A DNA stretch of 64,000 nt from Yponomeuta sedellus (lineage: Eukaryota; Arthropoda; Insecta; Lepidoptera; Yponomeutidae): NCBI GenBank assembly GCA_934045075.1, contig OW203721.1, positions 568,001-632,000 of the forward strand. The letters run 5' to 3'. Both the position numbers and the translations under genes were made by a program. Below are positions 43,573 through 54,136 of the stretch, one piece after another (the first letter of the stretch is position 1; each line of letters begins with the position of its first letter). Below the pieces are notes generated by a model. That model saw nothing but the letters and a program-made list of their open reading frames with translations. It did no database searches and was not told the origin of the DNA.

Positions 43573-43976
43573 ATAGATCGAGGGCCGTTGGCACGATCAA
43601 ACCTCTGTTTATCGAAACATATTTATAAAGTTAAACTGCGACCCGGTAGTCGATATCGCGAGTCGTTCGTAAATGAAATCCAAACTTGTTTGTACGGGAA
43701 TGACTCTTTTTCAAACGGGCCTTCTGTATCGTTCCATGCCGATATTGTTATTTATAGTTATTTATGTATTTCACTCGGTCGCGACGCGACGCGACCGGTT
43801 CTCGCCGAGTAAAACAAAACGACTCTTGACAGACGGACTTACATTTATTTTGCGAAACAACATTGTAGGATTTGGTCAAGTATTACTGGCATTTAGTGTC
43901 TGCTGGCTGCTGGCCCTAGGGTCTAATACTTACATAGTATTTCAATATAAGCACGACAATGGTTGATACTTGCCTC
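43573..43976. other. No assigned gene; GC-rich mini-hairpin at 43772-43812
   Basis: Overlapping ORFs (43588-43812, 43673-43966) lack domains. TCGGTCGCGACGCGACGCGA near 43775 is locally palindromic. Confidence 0.3.
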
Positions 43977-44336
43977 AATTTGGTAGTTTTAATAAACCTA
44001 TTTAGAGGCTACAAATTCCACCCATGCCGGGATTCGAACCCGCGACCTCTGGCTATCCGTGCCAGCGCTCTACCAATTGAGCTAATGGGCGACTTACCGG
44101 CATGAGTGAAATTTCGAACCTCTTTACAATATTCTCTGTATTACGTACAGGCAGCGACATCTGGCTGAAGTAATTTGCATCACTTGCAGTCCCGAGTACC
44201 TACTTTGCAGTTAGGTTTTACATCGGAATGATATCGCTGTACCCACATGATTATACTATTTTTAATGCACTAACCCGCGCTAAGGACAATTTTAAAAACC
44301 TATTTAGAGGCTAAAAATTCCGATGAATTTGGTAGT
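43977..44336 (-). mobile_element. TK element, single copy with 11-bp TSD
   Basis: Body 43988-44325, flanked by AATTTGGTAGT at 43977-43987 and 44326-44336. Read on the minus strand it starts GGAATTTTTAGCCTCTAAAT, passes through the GCACGGG-type tail segment and spacer, then has the tRNA-like module (antisense at 44020-44090), and ends again in AGCCTCTAAATAGG followed by TTTATTAAA. The tRNA-like part is therefore at the 3' end, with the same sequence at both termini. Confidence 0.85.
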
Positions 44337-44525
44337 CTACAAAGCAATAGCAGTGCAATGTAATATAGGGATACAACCTACGCAAATTAAACAGGCGTTA
44401 TTTGCGAAGAACATCGAATCGCGCGAGGCGCCGAGTTAGGTATCACAAGTTATACAACTGCAATGCGATTGGTTAATAGACTACCGATAGTGTGAATGAA
44501 ACGACTATTCCCGGACTAATATGAA

Positions 44526-44915
44526 TCTAATGAAGCGCTGGTGGCCTAGGCGAACCGAGTGATTGGAATCAATCACTTGAGTTAAGCAACAACAGGCCCG
44601 GTCAGGTACAGGATGGGTGACTGTCCCGTGACTACCGCTAGTGGCATTTTTCCGAGCGCTTCCGTGCTTCGCAAGGCACGCTAAGCCGTTGGTGCCTGCT
44701 GTCATGTTATGGCAGTCGTTAAGCCATGTCAGAGGCCTTATGGGCGGCTTAATAACTTCTGACAGTAAGTCCCGCCACTGTCTACAATCCTCCACTAACC
44801 CGGACTTGGCCCCCGTGGTGGAGTATGGCTTACCTTCCTGCGATGCAGGAAGAGACCCGTGCCCCAGCAGTGGGGACATACAAGGGTTGATATGATAACG
44901 CATGACTCTAATGAA
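44526..44915 (+). mobile_element. S5 SINE, full length, clean 9-bp TSD
   Basis: Body 44535-44906 between TCTAATGAA repeats (44526-44534, 44907-44915). Good reference copy: head GCGCTGGTGGCCTAGGCG, TTGAGTTAAGCAACAACAGG, ACAGGATGGGTGACTG, then the non-5S body and the ACAAGGGTTGATAT end. Confidence 0.88.
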
Positions 44916-46043
44916 CAACTATTTACTTTAGAGACTCATCGCACAGCACTGATGTATTCGCTAATTAAAAGCGGCCAAGCGCGATTCGGAGCCGCGCACC
45001 GATTTCCGCTTTAACATGTTACCACTTAAAAACAGACGGAAAAGTTTGAGGACTTTCTCTTGGAGTTCACCAACAGATTTCGACCACTGGGTATGATAAA
45101 AACCTGTGGATATTTATGCCACTTATCTGTTTACTTTTTGTTTGGTCTTGTTATGATGGTGCCCAGGCTAATGAAATTAAGATAATGGTAAAAAAAAATT
45201 GTACTAAAAATAATATTTCCACTCAACACGATTGGACAATGTGGTTAAGAATTGTCGCTCAACATTAAAAAAAAATATAAATGGGATTGGGAACCTGTTG
45301 CTTTTTTAACTTAGTCTTAAATTAAATTAGTCTTGTGACTAATTTCGTACAGGTCCGTTTATCCGTTCTGGCTTATTTGAAGAGGCCGTTAGTAATAGCC
45401 AAGTTTTTGTAGGTATTTATAACAGAAGTCAAGACATTTTATTGGCCCTACTATGAGCACCCCGTATAAGAGCTTAACCTATCATCGGAGATGGACGGAG
45501 CAAATTGAGCCAATGTGCCAATGGGTACTAAGTTTCGAAACGTCTGGTCGTTACTCTACCCAGTTCCCGTGACCGTCGCAGTCGGGGAGACGATGTAAAT
45601 ACAGCCAAGCGCGAGTCTGACTTGTGGGCGGAGGATTCCGTAACGTTGTGAGTACAGTGTGTTAAATACTTACGCTCGATACAAATGAAATCAGAAATTA
45701 ATTTCAAAGTAAAGAATTTACATTCTGTTACTTAATGATCAATTTAAAATTTAATTCACCGTCACCGCTGTGGGTACTAGGTGCAATTCTGCAAAAACAT
45801 CTGCAACAAATTTAAATATTTTAATGAAATTATATTTTTTTTATTTTTTACAAAATGAGAAATGTCTCACACACCGGCAAACTATGAAATTTTAGCTGGT
45901 TATTATTTGTATTTGAATAAAATTCAAAGAAATTCATTTATTGCCTATGGGTCGTAGACAAGGTCTTATTTTTACATTACACGATACATGATGTATTCCC
46001 TCTAGGTCGTGGCAATTTGTGTTGTACATGAATAATAATGAAG
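44916..46043. other. Unassigned; two GCCAAGCGCGA-type repeat scraps
   Basis: GCGGCCAAGCGCGATTCGGA (44971) and AGCCAAGCGCGAGTCTGACT (45603) belong to one dispersed repeat, also near 39362. No ORF of note. Confidence 0.35.
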
Positions 46044-46127
46044 ATTGTAGACTTTTAGTCCGGATTTACTTACGGGTGTTGTTATATCGGAAAAGTCCAA
46101 CAATGTGTTGTGCTTACGAAAGTTTTA
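46044..46127. repeat. Dispersed repeat shared with 15007-15100
   Basis: TGTAGACTTTTAGTCCGGAT..GTTATATCGGAA..AATGTGTTGTGCTTACGAAA. The copy here is not next to a MITE. Confidence 0.6.
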
Positions 46128-46562
46128 GTTCAAAAATAATGAAGATGTTACACAATAGTAATTACGGAGCAGTAAACAAAAAATGTCTTATAAGATTTAA
46201 TTTTTTTCGCCAAGTATGATTAGAGAAGATTAAATTAGGCCTATTTGTTTTTAAATTAAAGTTGTATGATTTATAAATTTGTACATCGTTCGTAGGTACC
46301 AGTCCGATAATGTCGCGTCTTTACGGCTTGCGGCCCGGGGAACCCCAAAGAGGGCTTTTACTCCGCGCACAATGGCTGGAAGGAATACTCCTTTTATTGT
46401 TCAGGATTCCAAGTCCCGTGATCAGTGTGACGGTTACGGTTCTAAATTCTTCGAAGAGTCCAACGGTTTCTTTCGCCTGAGTTACTTAGGTATTTATACC
46501 ATCTATATATTTATTAGTTTTTTATTTCGGTCACGTGGCATTTTTTTATCTCGCTTTTTTGG
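46128..46562. other. No gene supported
   Basis: An ORF of 100 codons (46279-46581) includes MAGRNTPFIVQDSKSRDQC. An AG at 46406 could act as an acceptor, but the upstream tract is weak and the downstream end runs into a SINE. Left unassigned. Confidence 0.25.
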
Positions 46563-46915
46563 CCTTTTTGCATCTACGTAATACAGCGTCCAGTGGTATC
46601 TTCACTCACACTAGATGGGTACAGTCACCACTCGGATGTTGTGGTGCCTGGGACATGGTTTTAGACGATGTAGGCTTGCCCATCACCATACCATTCTGAC
46701 ACCTTAGTCGGCCTAGCCCTCAGGAAAGACTAGTCAATACCTTCCTCACGATGTTTTCCTTCACAGTTAGCGCGTGGTATTGCGACTGCGAATTCGCAAA
46801 TGTACGTAACTTCAAAATTAAGCCAAGTCATTCGTATTATGTCCCATCTGGGGATCGAACATGGGTCTCTCGCTTGCGAGTCCATTGTTCTATCACCGTC
46901 AAACTAGTTAACTAG
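46563..46915 (-). mobile_element. Long tRNA-headed SINE, intact
   Basis: TGCATCTACGTAATACAGCG at one end, ACTCGGATGTTGTGGTGCCT in the middle, the antisense core CTCACGATGTTTTCCTTCAC, and an antisense tRNA-like head (CTGGGGATCGAACATGGG, CGCTTGCGAGTCCATTGTTC). It is the reference for the broken copy at 50605-51441. Confidence 0.75.
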
Positions 46916-46930
46916 CTCTAAGATTACTTA

Positions 46931-47663
46931 TTTGTTATTTATTTTAATTCTTTGTTGCACTAATTACATGAGTAAATGTACAAGGGCGTGCTTAATGCAA
47001 GCAGCATTATCTTCCAGCCAACCTTAAGATTAAGGGGTTTAGGGGCGCTCACTAGCGCCACCAATGGAATAAAAATCATAACTTTTTTTGTAATACGCAT
47101 TTTCAAATATTGCGTTATGAATTAATATGTGTACAGTTATTTCTTTTAAAAACTCCTGCGTAATTTATGACAAGAAGTGACCAGCCAAGTTATTATTAGA
47201 TATTATTATTTTTTATTGCACACGAAAGACACAAAAAAGAAATAATGAAAGAAAATACATGTACAAAGGCGAACTTATCACTGTAAGAGTTTTCTTCCGG
47301 CAAGCCTTGAGGAGTCGGAGTGGAGAACGGTTCTGTGCAAGTTCTTGGTTTCATCCTGTATTTTGACTTTGCCCCACAGTTTCACACATTTTTTTGTCTT
47401 CCCGGTAACGTGTAGGTGTGGATGTGTTAAGTGAGGGGAGAGTCGAATGTACTTATGTCTGTCTGTTTAGTCAGCATCACAAAAAGAAAGAAGAAATCAA
47501 ATATGAAACCATGCTTAAAAAGAAGCTGGTTCAAATATGTTTTTTTTTTTAAATTAAAACGGGGTCTTAAATGCAAAAGAATGACTAGGTATTAGAAAGA
47601 ATAAAAAAGAGAAAAGTAGTATTTACGCGATACTTATATATAGTTATTGCGATTATTTATTTC
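46931..47663. other. Unassigned with two antisense LINE 3' ends
   Basis: 46965-47035 (ACATGAGTAAATGTACAAGG..ATCTTCCAGCCAACCTT) and 47215-47320 (CATGTACAAAGGCGAACTTA..TTCTTCCGGCAAGCCTTGA) match LINE ends such as 62840-62930. The rest is not classified. Confidence 0.4.
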
Positions 47664-48033
47664 GTTATCGTTATCAACCCTTGTATGTCCCCACTGCTGG
47701 GGCACGGGTCTCTTCCTGCATCGCAGGAAGGTTAGGCCATACTCCACCACGGGGGCCAAGTCCGGGTTGGTGGAGGATTGTAAGACAGTGGCGGGCCTTA
47801 CTGTCAGAAGTTATCAAGCCACCCATAAGGCCTCTGACATGGCTTAGCGACTGCTATCACATGACAGCCGGCACCAACGGCTTAGCGTGCCTTGCGAAGC
47901 AGGGAAGCGCTCGGAAAAATGCCACTAGCGGTAGTCACGGGATGCTCACCCATCCTGTACCAGACCGCGCCTGTTGTTGCTTAACCAAGTGATTGATTCC
48001 AATCACTCGGTTCGCCTAGGCCACGAGCGCTTC
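47664..48033 (-). mobile_element. S5 SINE, full length
   Basis: From CGTTATCAACCCTTGTATG to the head (GGTTCGCCTAGGCCACGAGC at 48008). ATTATTT occurs on both sides; the exact target duplication is unclear. One of the least mutated copies. Confidence 0.8.
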
Positions 48034-48360
48034 ATTATTTCTTTGGCAAAAAGTAATTACATTGATTCCCGACATTTTAAGGTAATTATGTTATATTTAA
48101 TAAATTTACCTTTGACTATGTAAAAGGGGAAGAAACTTATTCAAATTGCCATGGAAACGCATGGTAAACAAGCGAAACACACGAAAGATTATAAAATAAC
48201 AAAACAAAAAACAATGATGAAGAGAACATGTGAGACTTATGGAATCGAAGACAGCCGGGTACCATACAATTACATATGGCACACATTATTTCGTGTGACA
48301 TACATTATTTCTTACTATTTATTTATTTATTGATAATAAACACACAAACAGTACACAGAT

Positions 48361-48540
48361 TTAAAAACCTATTTAGAGGCTAAAAATTTCACCCATGCCG
48401 GGATTCGAACCCGCAACCTCTGGCTATCCGTGCCGTGCCAGAGGTTGCAGGTTCGAATCCAGGCATGGGTGAAATTTTTAGCCTCTAAATAGGTTTTTAA
48501 ATTTGTTCCTTAGCACGGGTTAGTGCATTAAAAATAAAAA
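48361..48540. repeat. TK half-element hairpin
   Basis: AAACCTATTTAGAGGCTAAA..GGCTATCCGTGCC meets GTGCCAGAGGTTGCAGG..GCCTCTAAATAGGTTT with almost no loop. The arms are about 72 bp and nearly identical. A GCACGGGTTAGTGCATTAAA tail follows. Confidence 0.8.
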
Positions 48541-48603
48541 AAAACAGTATAGTACACAGATATAATTACCTAATTAACAAATAGTACAACAATTAGATTC
48601 TGT

Positions 48604-48927
48604 CCGCGTGGACTTTAGTAGCTACAAAATTTTGCAACCCCGTTCACTCCCTTAAGGGTTAAATAAAAAAAAAAATGCGAAACATCTGTTCAATAAATTG
48701 TGTTGAAGAGTATTTATTTTAAGTTTCAAGAAAATTAGACGACATTCTTTATACCTCCCATACAAATTTTGGCAACCCTTTTCGCCCCCTTAGGGGTTGA
48801 ATTTCAAAAAAATCCGGTCTTATTCCTTGCGTACATTATGTAAAGGCCCTCTGTGCAAAATTTCAGCTTCCTATGTCCAGCGGCTAGGGCTGGGCGTTGA
48901 TGAGTGAGTCAGTCAGTCAAGACTTTG

Positions 48928-48932
<5 letters not shown>
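48604..48932 (-). mobile_element. Helitron-like family E, copy 3
   Basis: Antisense of 20777-21165: CGCGTGGACTTTAGTAGC at the left and GTTGATGAGTGAGTCAGTCA and GACTTTGAATTTTATA at the right, running straight into a TA microsatellite. Confidence 0.6.

Positions 48933-49012
<80 letters not shown>
48933..49012. repeat. (TA)40 microsatellite
   Basis: Eighty uninterrupted bases of TA immediately beyond the family E terminus. Confidence 0.95.
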
Positions 49013-49017
<5 letters not shown>

Positions 49018-49530
49018 GAACTACTTCAACTGTGTGTTTTATTTATAATATAAACAGAAAACTTGATAAAATACAGAATAAGCAGGTAAATGAAAAGTAA
49101 AGTAGGTTCAAATGTAAAGTAGTAAATGCCAAAAAATGGAGGAAATCTCAAAGATGGGTGACGTAATTTAAAATTTTGAAATTGCTAGACAGAATTAAAG
49201 AATATAAAAAAATTGTGTAAAGAGGCACCGTTACAGCCTAATTTCTATCCGAATCTCATTCAGGCGAAGTTGCAGAAGCAGCTATGGTTTTAACCTAAGA
49301 CTCAAGAGTCTGGGAGAAGAAATAAAAGCTCTGAACTCCGCTGCAACCGTTATCACTTCTTACCACTGGAAGTTAGGCGAGATATAAACGATTTAGCATA
49401 CCTGGTGGGAATTGCTAACACCTCAGTGGACTGCCCAGAACTGCTTTCTTAAATAAACTTAAAAGTCCCATCCATATACTCCAGGATGACCAACCTATTG
49501 CACACGGACCTTGAACACACGAACTATATT
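49013..49530. other. No feature seen
   Basis: Unassigned. The segment 49250-49450 is less AT-rich but has no open frame of note. Confidence 0.35.
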
Positions 49531-49890
49531 TAAAAAAAACTATTTAGAGGCTAAAAATTCCACCAACCTACATAGGTTTGTTAAAAATTGTCCTTAGCAC
49601 GGGTTAGTGCATTAAAAATAATATAATCATGTGGGTACAGCGATATCATTCCGATGTAGAACCTGACTGCAAAGTAAGTACTCGGGGCTGCAAGTGATGC
49701 AAATTACTTCAGCCAGATGTCACTGCCTGTACGTAATACAGAGAATATTGTAAAGAGGTTCGAAATTTCACTGATGCCGGAGAGTCGCCCATTAGCTCAG
49801 TTGGAAAGAGCACTAGCACGGATAGCCAGAGGTCGCGGGTTCGAATCCCGGCATGGGTGGAATTTTTAGCCTCTAAATAGGTTTTTAAAA
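49531..49890 (+). mobile_element. TK element, complete, ends inverted
   Basis: ACTATTTAGAGGCTAAAAAT at the left and ATTTTTAGCCTCTAAATAGG at the right form TIR-like ends, each reaching CCACC/GGTGG. The tRNA-like module is at 49787-49858, with GGAAAGAGC in the D arm and GGGTTCGAATCCC in the T arm. Confidence 0.82.
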
Positions 49891-50604
49891 TATAGACAAA
49901 ACTCTTTCATATGGAGAGCGAGCCATAGCTACACTAAGCTCAATAAACATTATGATGATATCGATCTTTTCGTATCCAGCACCAGTACGATTAGAAGCCT
50001 CCTTACACAACAACACTTCCAGAAATTTGAAATTACTAGTAAACCGCACACCTACACCAATATGGAACTCTGTATAACTCTGTCGTTGTATATGTGTGTG
50101 CATTCGTATGTGCATATACGTATATTTAATTTCTAATTGCAGAGCTAATGCTCTAACTATTACTGTAACCAATAAGTATATACCTGGTAATAATGTCATT
50201 CTGTCGTATTTTACAGATGCATGATTTCTATATCTGTCGAACTTGCTGAAGTATCTCTCTTTTTCTTTGTTTTTTTTAAAAGTGGTTATTTATAATTGGC
50301 CTTCAGCTATCTTCCCAACATAAATAAATAAAATAAATGAAACTCTCTCGGTCGTGCAATGTAAACAATCCGCCGAGGGTTACGTAAAAAGTTGCGCTAA
50401 TCGCCGGATTAAAGGCAATGTGCTATGTTACGACACCTTTATTATTAATAAGCATTTATACATTCGAATGCCAGACAATATTCTATGCGAATGGGAAACA
50501 CTTTGCTAAACCAGTTTCGCCAATGCTTTCTAGGAAATAGCAATCGGCAGTTTTTACCACGGACTCTCTTAAGTCAACATCCTCTCTAGATAGATAAACA
50601 GTGG
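49891..50604. other. No gene supported
   Basis: The minus-strand ORF 49885-50199 overlaps the TK end and has no domain. CGCCGAGGGTTACGTAAAAAG at 50371 is unassigned. Confidence 0.3.
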
Positions 50605-50678
50605 CCTTTGCATCTACGTAATGAGACGATTTATACAGTGCAGCGTCCAGTGGCATTTTCACTCACATTAGATAGGAG

Positions 50679-50973
50679 GGACCACTCGGAGAACCAAAGT
50701 TACCGACGTAGCTCAGAGAATCAGCAAGCTGAAGTGGCAGTGGGCTGGCCATATCTTGCGAAGAAGTTCTTGAGTGAAGACCGCGACTCGGCAAACGTAG
50801 TATAGGAAGCCCTCCGACTCGGTGGGATGACGATCTGCGAAAAACAGCAGGCAGATGCTGGATGCGGCAAGCTGAAGACAGGGCGCTATGGCGCTCATTA
50901 GGGGAGGGCTATGTCCAGCAGTGGACTACAAAAGCCTGAAGAATAAGAAGAATAAAGGTGAAGGACCACTCGG
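50679..50973 (+). mobile_element. LINE RT 3' end inserted in a SINE, 11-bp TSD
   Basis: Body 50690-50962. Reads KLKWQWAGHILRRSS, then CCCTCCGACTCGGTGGGATG..GCAGATGCTGGATGCGGC and TGTCCAGCAGTGGACTACA with an AAGAATAAGAAGAAT tail. GGACCACTCGG flanks it at 50679-50689 and 50963-50973. 5'-truncated; contains stops. Confidence 0.85.
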
Positions 50974-51132
50974 GTGCTGCAGTGCCTAGCACATTGTTTT
51001 TTGATCGTGCACTCTTGGTTTAGCGCTCGTGCCCTGACAGCTTAGTGAGCCTAGCCTACAGGAAAGACCAGTCAACACGTGCGGAGACAAACGCGGATTT
51101 CCACACGACGTTTTTAGCGTGTGGTTTTGCTA

Positions 51133-51275
51133 CTACAAATTCTCCTTCTCCAATATATTAGTCCAGTCCATCCAAAGGTTGTCTGGAAGAGATCACTTTT
51201 AGTGATAAGGCCGCCTCTGTACGCTTAGGTTAAGAAATATCTGTGTTTTCCATTTTTATGTACATTAAAGTGTTC

Positions 51276-51319
<44 letters not shown>

Positions 51320-51326
51320 CAAATTC
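51133..51326 (+). mobile_element. LINE 3' end with (TATC)n tail inserted in a SINE, 10-bp TSD
   Basis: Body 51143-51316: CCATCCAAAGGTTGTCTGGA, GATAAGGCCGCC, TTAAAGTGTTCTC and about ten TATC units (51276-51316). CTACAAATTC flanks it at 51133-51142 and 51317-51326. Confidence 0.85.
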
Positions 51327-51534
51327 GGAAATATGTTATGTACTAAATGTAACTTTGAAATTAAAGAAAGTCAATGATACATGCCCGCACTGGGGATTGA
51401 ATTTGGGCCTCTCGTTTGCGAGTCCATTGTTCTACCCACTAGGCAGATAAAGAACACTTTATACACCTTCTCGGCGTATGTTGCGTGGTCAGGGTTTCCT
51501 ACTTGTCAATCTGTGGGTTGGTCGAAATTGCGAT

Positions 51535-51606
51535 GTGCGTGCATACCGGGATTTGAACCCACGACCTCCCGATTTGGACCACCGATCGGTTCTTACTGGC
51601 CGCCTT
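51535..51606 (-). mobile_element. tRNA-like SINE head
   Basis: Antisense B box GGGATTTGAACCCACGACC and CTTACTGGCCGCC A-box side at tRNA spacing. Related to the head at 24735-24806. Confidence 0.5.
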
Positions 51607-53045
51607 ACTGAATATGCGGTCATATACACAGTAAAGTTTACAAGCATGGTCATTATACATAATGTTTTATTTACACTTCTATACAGGCAGTAAAGTTAAC
51701 TCGTGCATAAGCAATAAAAATAACTATTAATCAAAAACCAATTTACCTACACGTTCACTGTCTCTTTCATACATAACATGTAGCGTAGAGCGGTCACTGG
51801 GATGTTACCAAAACTGGTCTCCAATGGTCTGCTTATAAACACAGAGCTGGAAGAATTCACAAGATTGAATGAGCTCTCTGCAATTCTGCGGGTAAAACTA
51901 CCCAAAAGAAACGAAATTTTCGAAACTAGTTTCGAGTTTGCTCTACGACTTTTAGAGTTGATTTTTTTATTTAATTCGTTATACGTTTTTCGATGTTTCT
52001 TGTCCGTAATCCCCAGAATAGTCTTTATAGCCTCCTAAGCCCTGAAGGAACAGTTAGTTGAAGTCTTCTAAAACTACGTAGATTTTAAAGAAGTAATTCT
52101 TCTTGTACAAAAAATTATGAGGAAAATATTGGACCTGGAACAGTAAGTTTTCCGGCCTTCCTACTTAATCATTGGGCGTGAAACTACTTCCGTTACCTTT
52201 CTATTGGTATTCGTAACGTAATTAAAAAACGTAACATATATTAAAAAAAATACTGTTTATTTCACCAAGTTTTATCCCAGTTACCAGGGAATAAAACTTG
52301 GTGAAACCGAAATAACTTTACTGCTGCGTCGCCCTTAAAACCGGTTAGGTATGCGTTAAAATCCGTAAAATCGTGCGTTAGCTAGTAGATTAGAATAGAG
52401 TTTATTTTAATAATTTGCATGCACCATTACATAAAGGTAGAGGAGGTACATTGCAAAGTTGCTCGATTTAAAATCAAACATTACGGTGATCCCCACACTA
52501 GGCCTAGCCTGTATCGTGGGGATCAGCAGAGTGATTTACAAATAACTTATTATAACCGTTGACCAGTTGACCAGCATATACCTATAATAAATCTTAATGT
52601 TTAGCAATAGATTACAAAAATTACAAATTTTGGTCATGAGATAAATTAATGACAAAAATTTAAATAAACTAATGGGCGCATCTGTCCCATCAACATCATT
52701 CATTCAGTAAAAATGTTGGTAACAATCCTGCTGACGACAACAAGTGAAATGAAATGGTTGTATTCAAAGTACCGCAGATACTGCGGCTTAATGAACGTTA
52801 CAATTCAAAGTAGGTGTCCATCTCAAAAAAAAAATTCTCAGGTTGGAGAAAAAATGAACAAAAAAAAAACACCAAACTTAGTCATTTCATAATGTTTAAT
52901 TAACAGAGTTTACATATTTTTTATAAAACATAGAACTCATGCATTGTACTGGCTTTAATTCCAGACATCATTGTCATCTAAATAATCCTTTATGTTATAG
53001 TAGCCCTTTTGGCACAAAGTGTTTTTTAAACCGCATTTCTTGCAA
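51607..53045. other. Unassigned; hairpin at 52262-52306
   Basis: TCACCAAGTTTTATCCC and GGGAATAAAACTTGGTGA form a stem of about 17 bp with an 8-nt loop at 52262-52304. At 52485-52545 a TAGGCCTAGCCTGTATCGTG scrap belongs to the TAGGATACCC repeat. No gene. Confidence 0.4.
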
Positions 53046-53238
53046 GGACTGGCAAGGGACGTCTCAGACATTGACCAAATAGGGGACGTATTAGAAAAGG
53101 GAAAGATAAAAAGTACCCGGAACCGGCGTGCGTGCATGCAACGACTTATGAACGTTGATGGAGCGAAGGTGATCTCTCAGGATCGTGGCTGTCTGGCTAC
53201 CCCTCTGGAATACAGGCGTGAGGTTATGTATGTATGTT
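53046..53238 (+). mobile_element. RTE-like LINE 3' end
   Basis: ACTGGCAAGGGACGTCTCAG, DQIGDVLEKGKIKSTRNRRA and CMQRLMNVDGAKVISQDR, then a deletion within the KWQSL region and GGAATACAGGCGTGAGG with a TATG tail. Confidence 0.75.
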
Positions 53239-53477
53239 TCTTGCAAGCTTAATATATCTTCAGGGATTTTATTATAGAAGCGTATACAATGTATCGTTGT
53301 ATTGTATAACCTGCAAAACACAAATAGTCCTTTGTCACAAACAATAGCAGCCTTCTGTGGTTTAGTAACACGATATTCTTATGTTTCCTTCGTCTTCCTG
53401 TCACGTTTCTTTGTTTATTCCAAAACGAGCTATACGAATCAAATCAAATCGACTGCGATCCCACAGCAGTAAAATGA

Positions 53478-53556
53478 CTGCCTCGTTGGTGTAGTGGATA
53501 AGGCGCTTGGTTGCCAAGACAGAGGTCGTGCGTTCAATTTCCACTGGGGGCCGCAG
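53478..53556 (+). mobile_element. tRNA-like SINE head, type V
   Basis: CCTCGTTGGTGTAGTGGATA..GCCAAGACAGAGGTCGTGCG..TCCACTGGGGGCCGC. Cloverleaf-like, but the B box is mutated (CGTTCAATTTCC). Confidence 0.65.
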
Positions 53557-53567
53557 TACATTACGAT

Positions 53568-53925
53568 ATCGATATCAACCCTTTATAGGTGCCCACTGTT
53601 AGGGCACGGGTCTTTTCCTATATGATAGGAAGATTAGGCCATACTCCACCACGGGGGCCAAGTCCAGGCTGGTGGACGATTGTAAGACAGTAGAGGGCCT
53701 TACTGTCAGAAGTTATCAAGCCGCCCATAAGGCCTCTGACTGCCATTACATGACAGCCGGCACCAACGGCTTAACGTGCCTTGTGAAGCACGGACTCGCT
53801 CGGAAAAAATGCCACTAGCGGTAGTCACGATATGGTCACCCATCCAGTACCTTACTGCGCCTGTTGTTGCTTAACACAAGTGATTGATTCGAATCCCTCG
53901 GTTCCTCTAGGCCACGAGCGCTTCT
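53568..53925 (-). mobile_element. S5 SINE, nearly full length
   Basis: ATCGATATCAACCCTTTATAGG at the 3' end and CTAGGCCACGAGCGC at the head. A 17-bp loss follows GCCTCTGAC. ACATTA occurs near both ends, but no clean duplication is seen. Confidence 0.78.
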
Positions 53926-54057
53926 CACATTATTACATAACACATCTAATGTAAGTATGTACCGCGTAAATATACATAAAGTCCTTGCCTGGTTACACGC
54001 GTCGCGACGTCAGGTACTTAAAAATATACCAAGTCGTTGGCTACGTGTACAAGTGTA

Positions 54058-54136
54058 CGGCGGCCTCCAGTGGAAATCGAACCCACGGCCTCTGTCTTCG
54101 TAGCCAAGCGCCTTAACAGTTAGACCAACGTGGTAG
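54058..54136 (-). mobile_element. tRNA-like SINE head, type V, antisense
   Basis: GGCGGCCTCCAGTGGAAATC, GCCTCTGTCTTCGTAGCCAA and GTTAGACCAACGTGGTAGG: the reverse of 53478-53556, lying 500 bp away with an S5 SINE between. Confidence 0.65.

Larger units (their letters stand above)
50605..51441 (-). mobile_element. Long tRNA-headed SINE broken by two LINE insertions
   Basis: Segments 50605-50689, 50974-51142 and 51327-51441 line up in order with 46563-46915. Removing the two inserts (50690-50962 and 51143-51316) and one copy of each duplicated target leaves roughly 370 bp, close to the intact copy. Confidence 0.8.

Noticed and set aside
46406..46491. Possible phase-0 exon (DSKSRDQCDGYGSKFFEES)
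   Set aside because: It has a weak acceptor, the donor is only AG/GTATTT, and the ORF continues into a SINE. Not strong enough to list as coding.
49885..50199. 104-codon minus-strand ORF
   Set aside because: Part of it is the TK element end; the rest is low-complexity His/Met/Ile from TATGTGTATGTG-like sequence.
53478..53556. Possible functional tRNA gene
   Set aside because: The B box is mutated, the anticodon arm does not give a clean 7-base loop, and two related copies show it is a SINE head.
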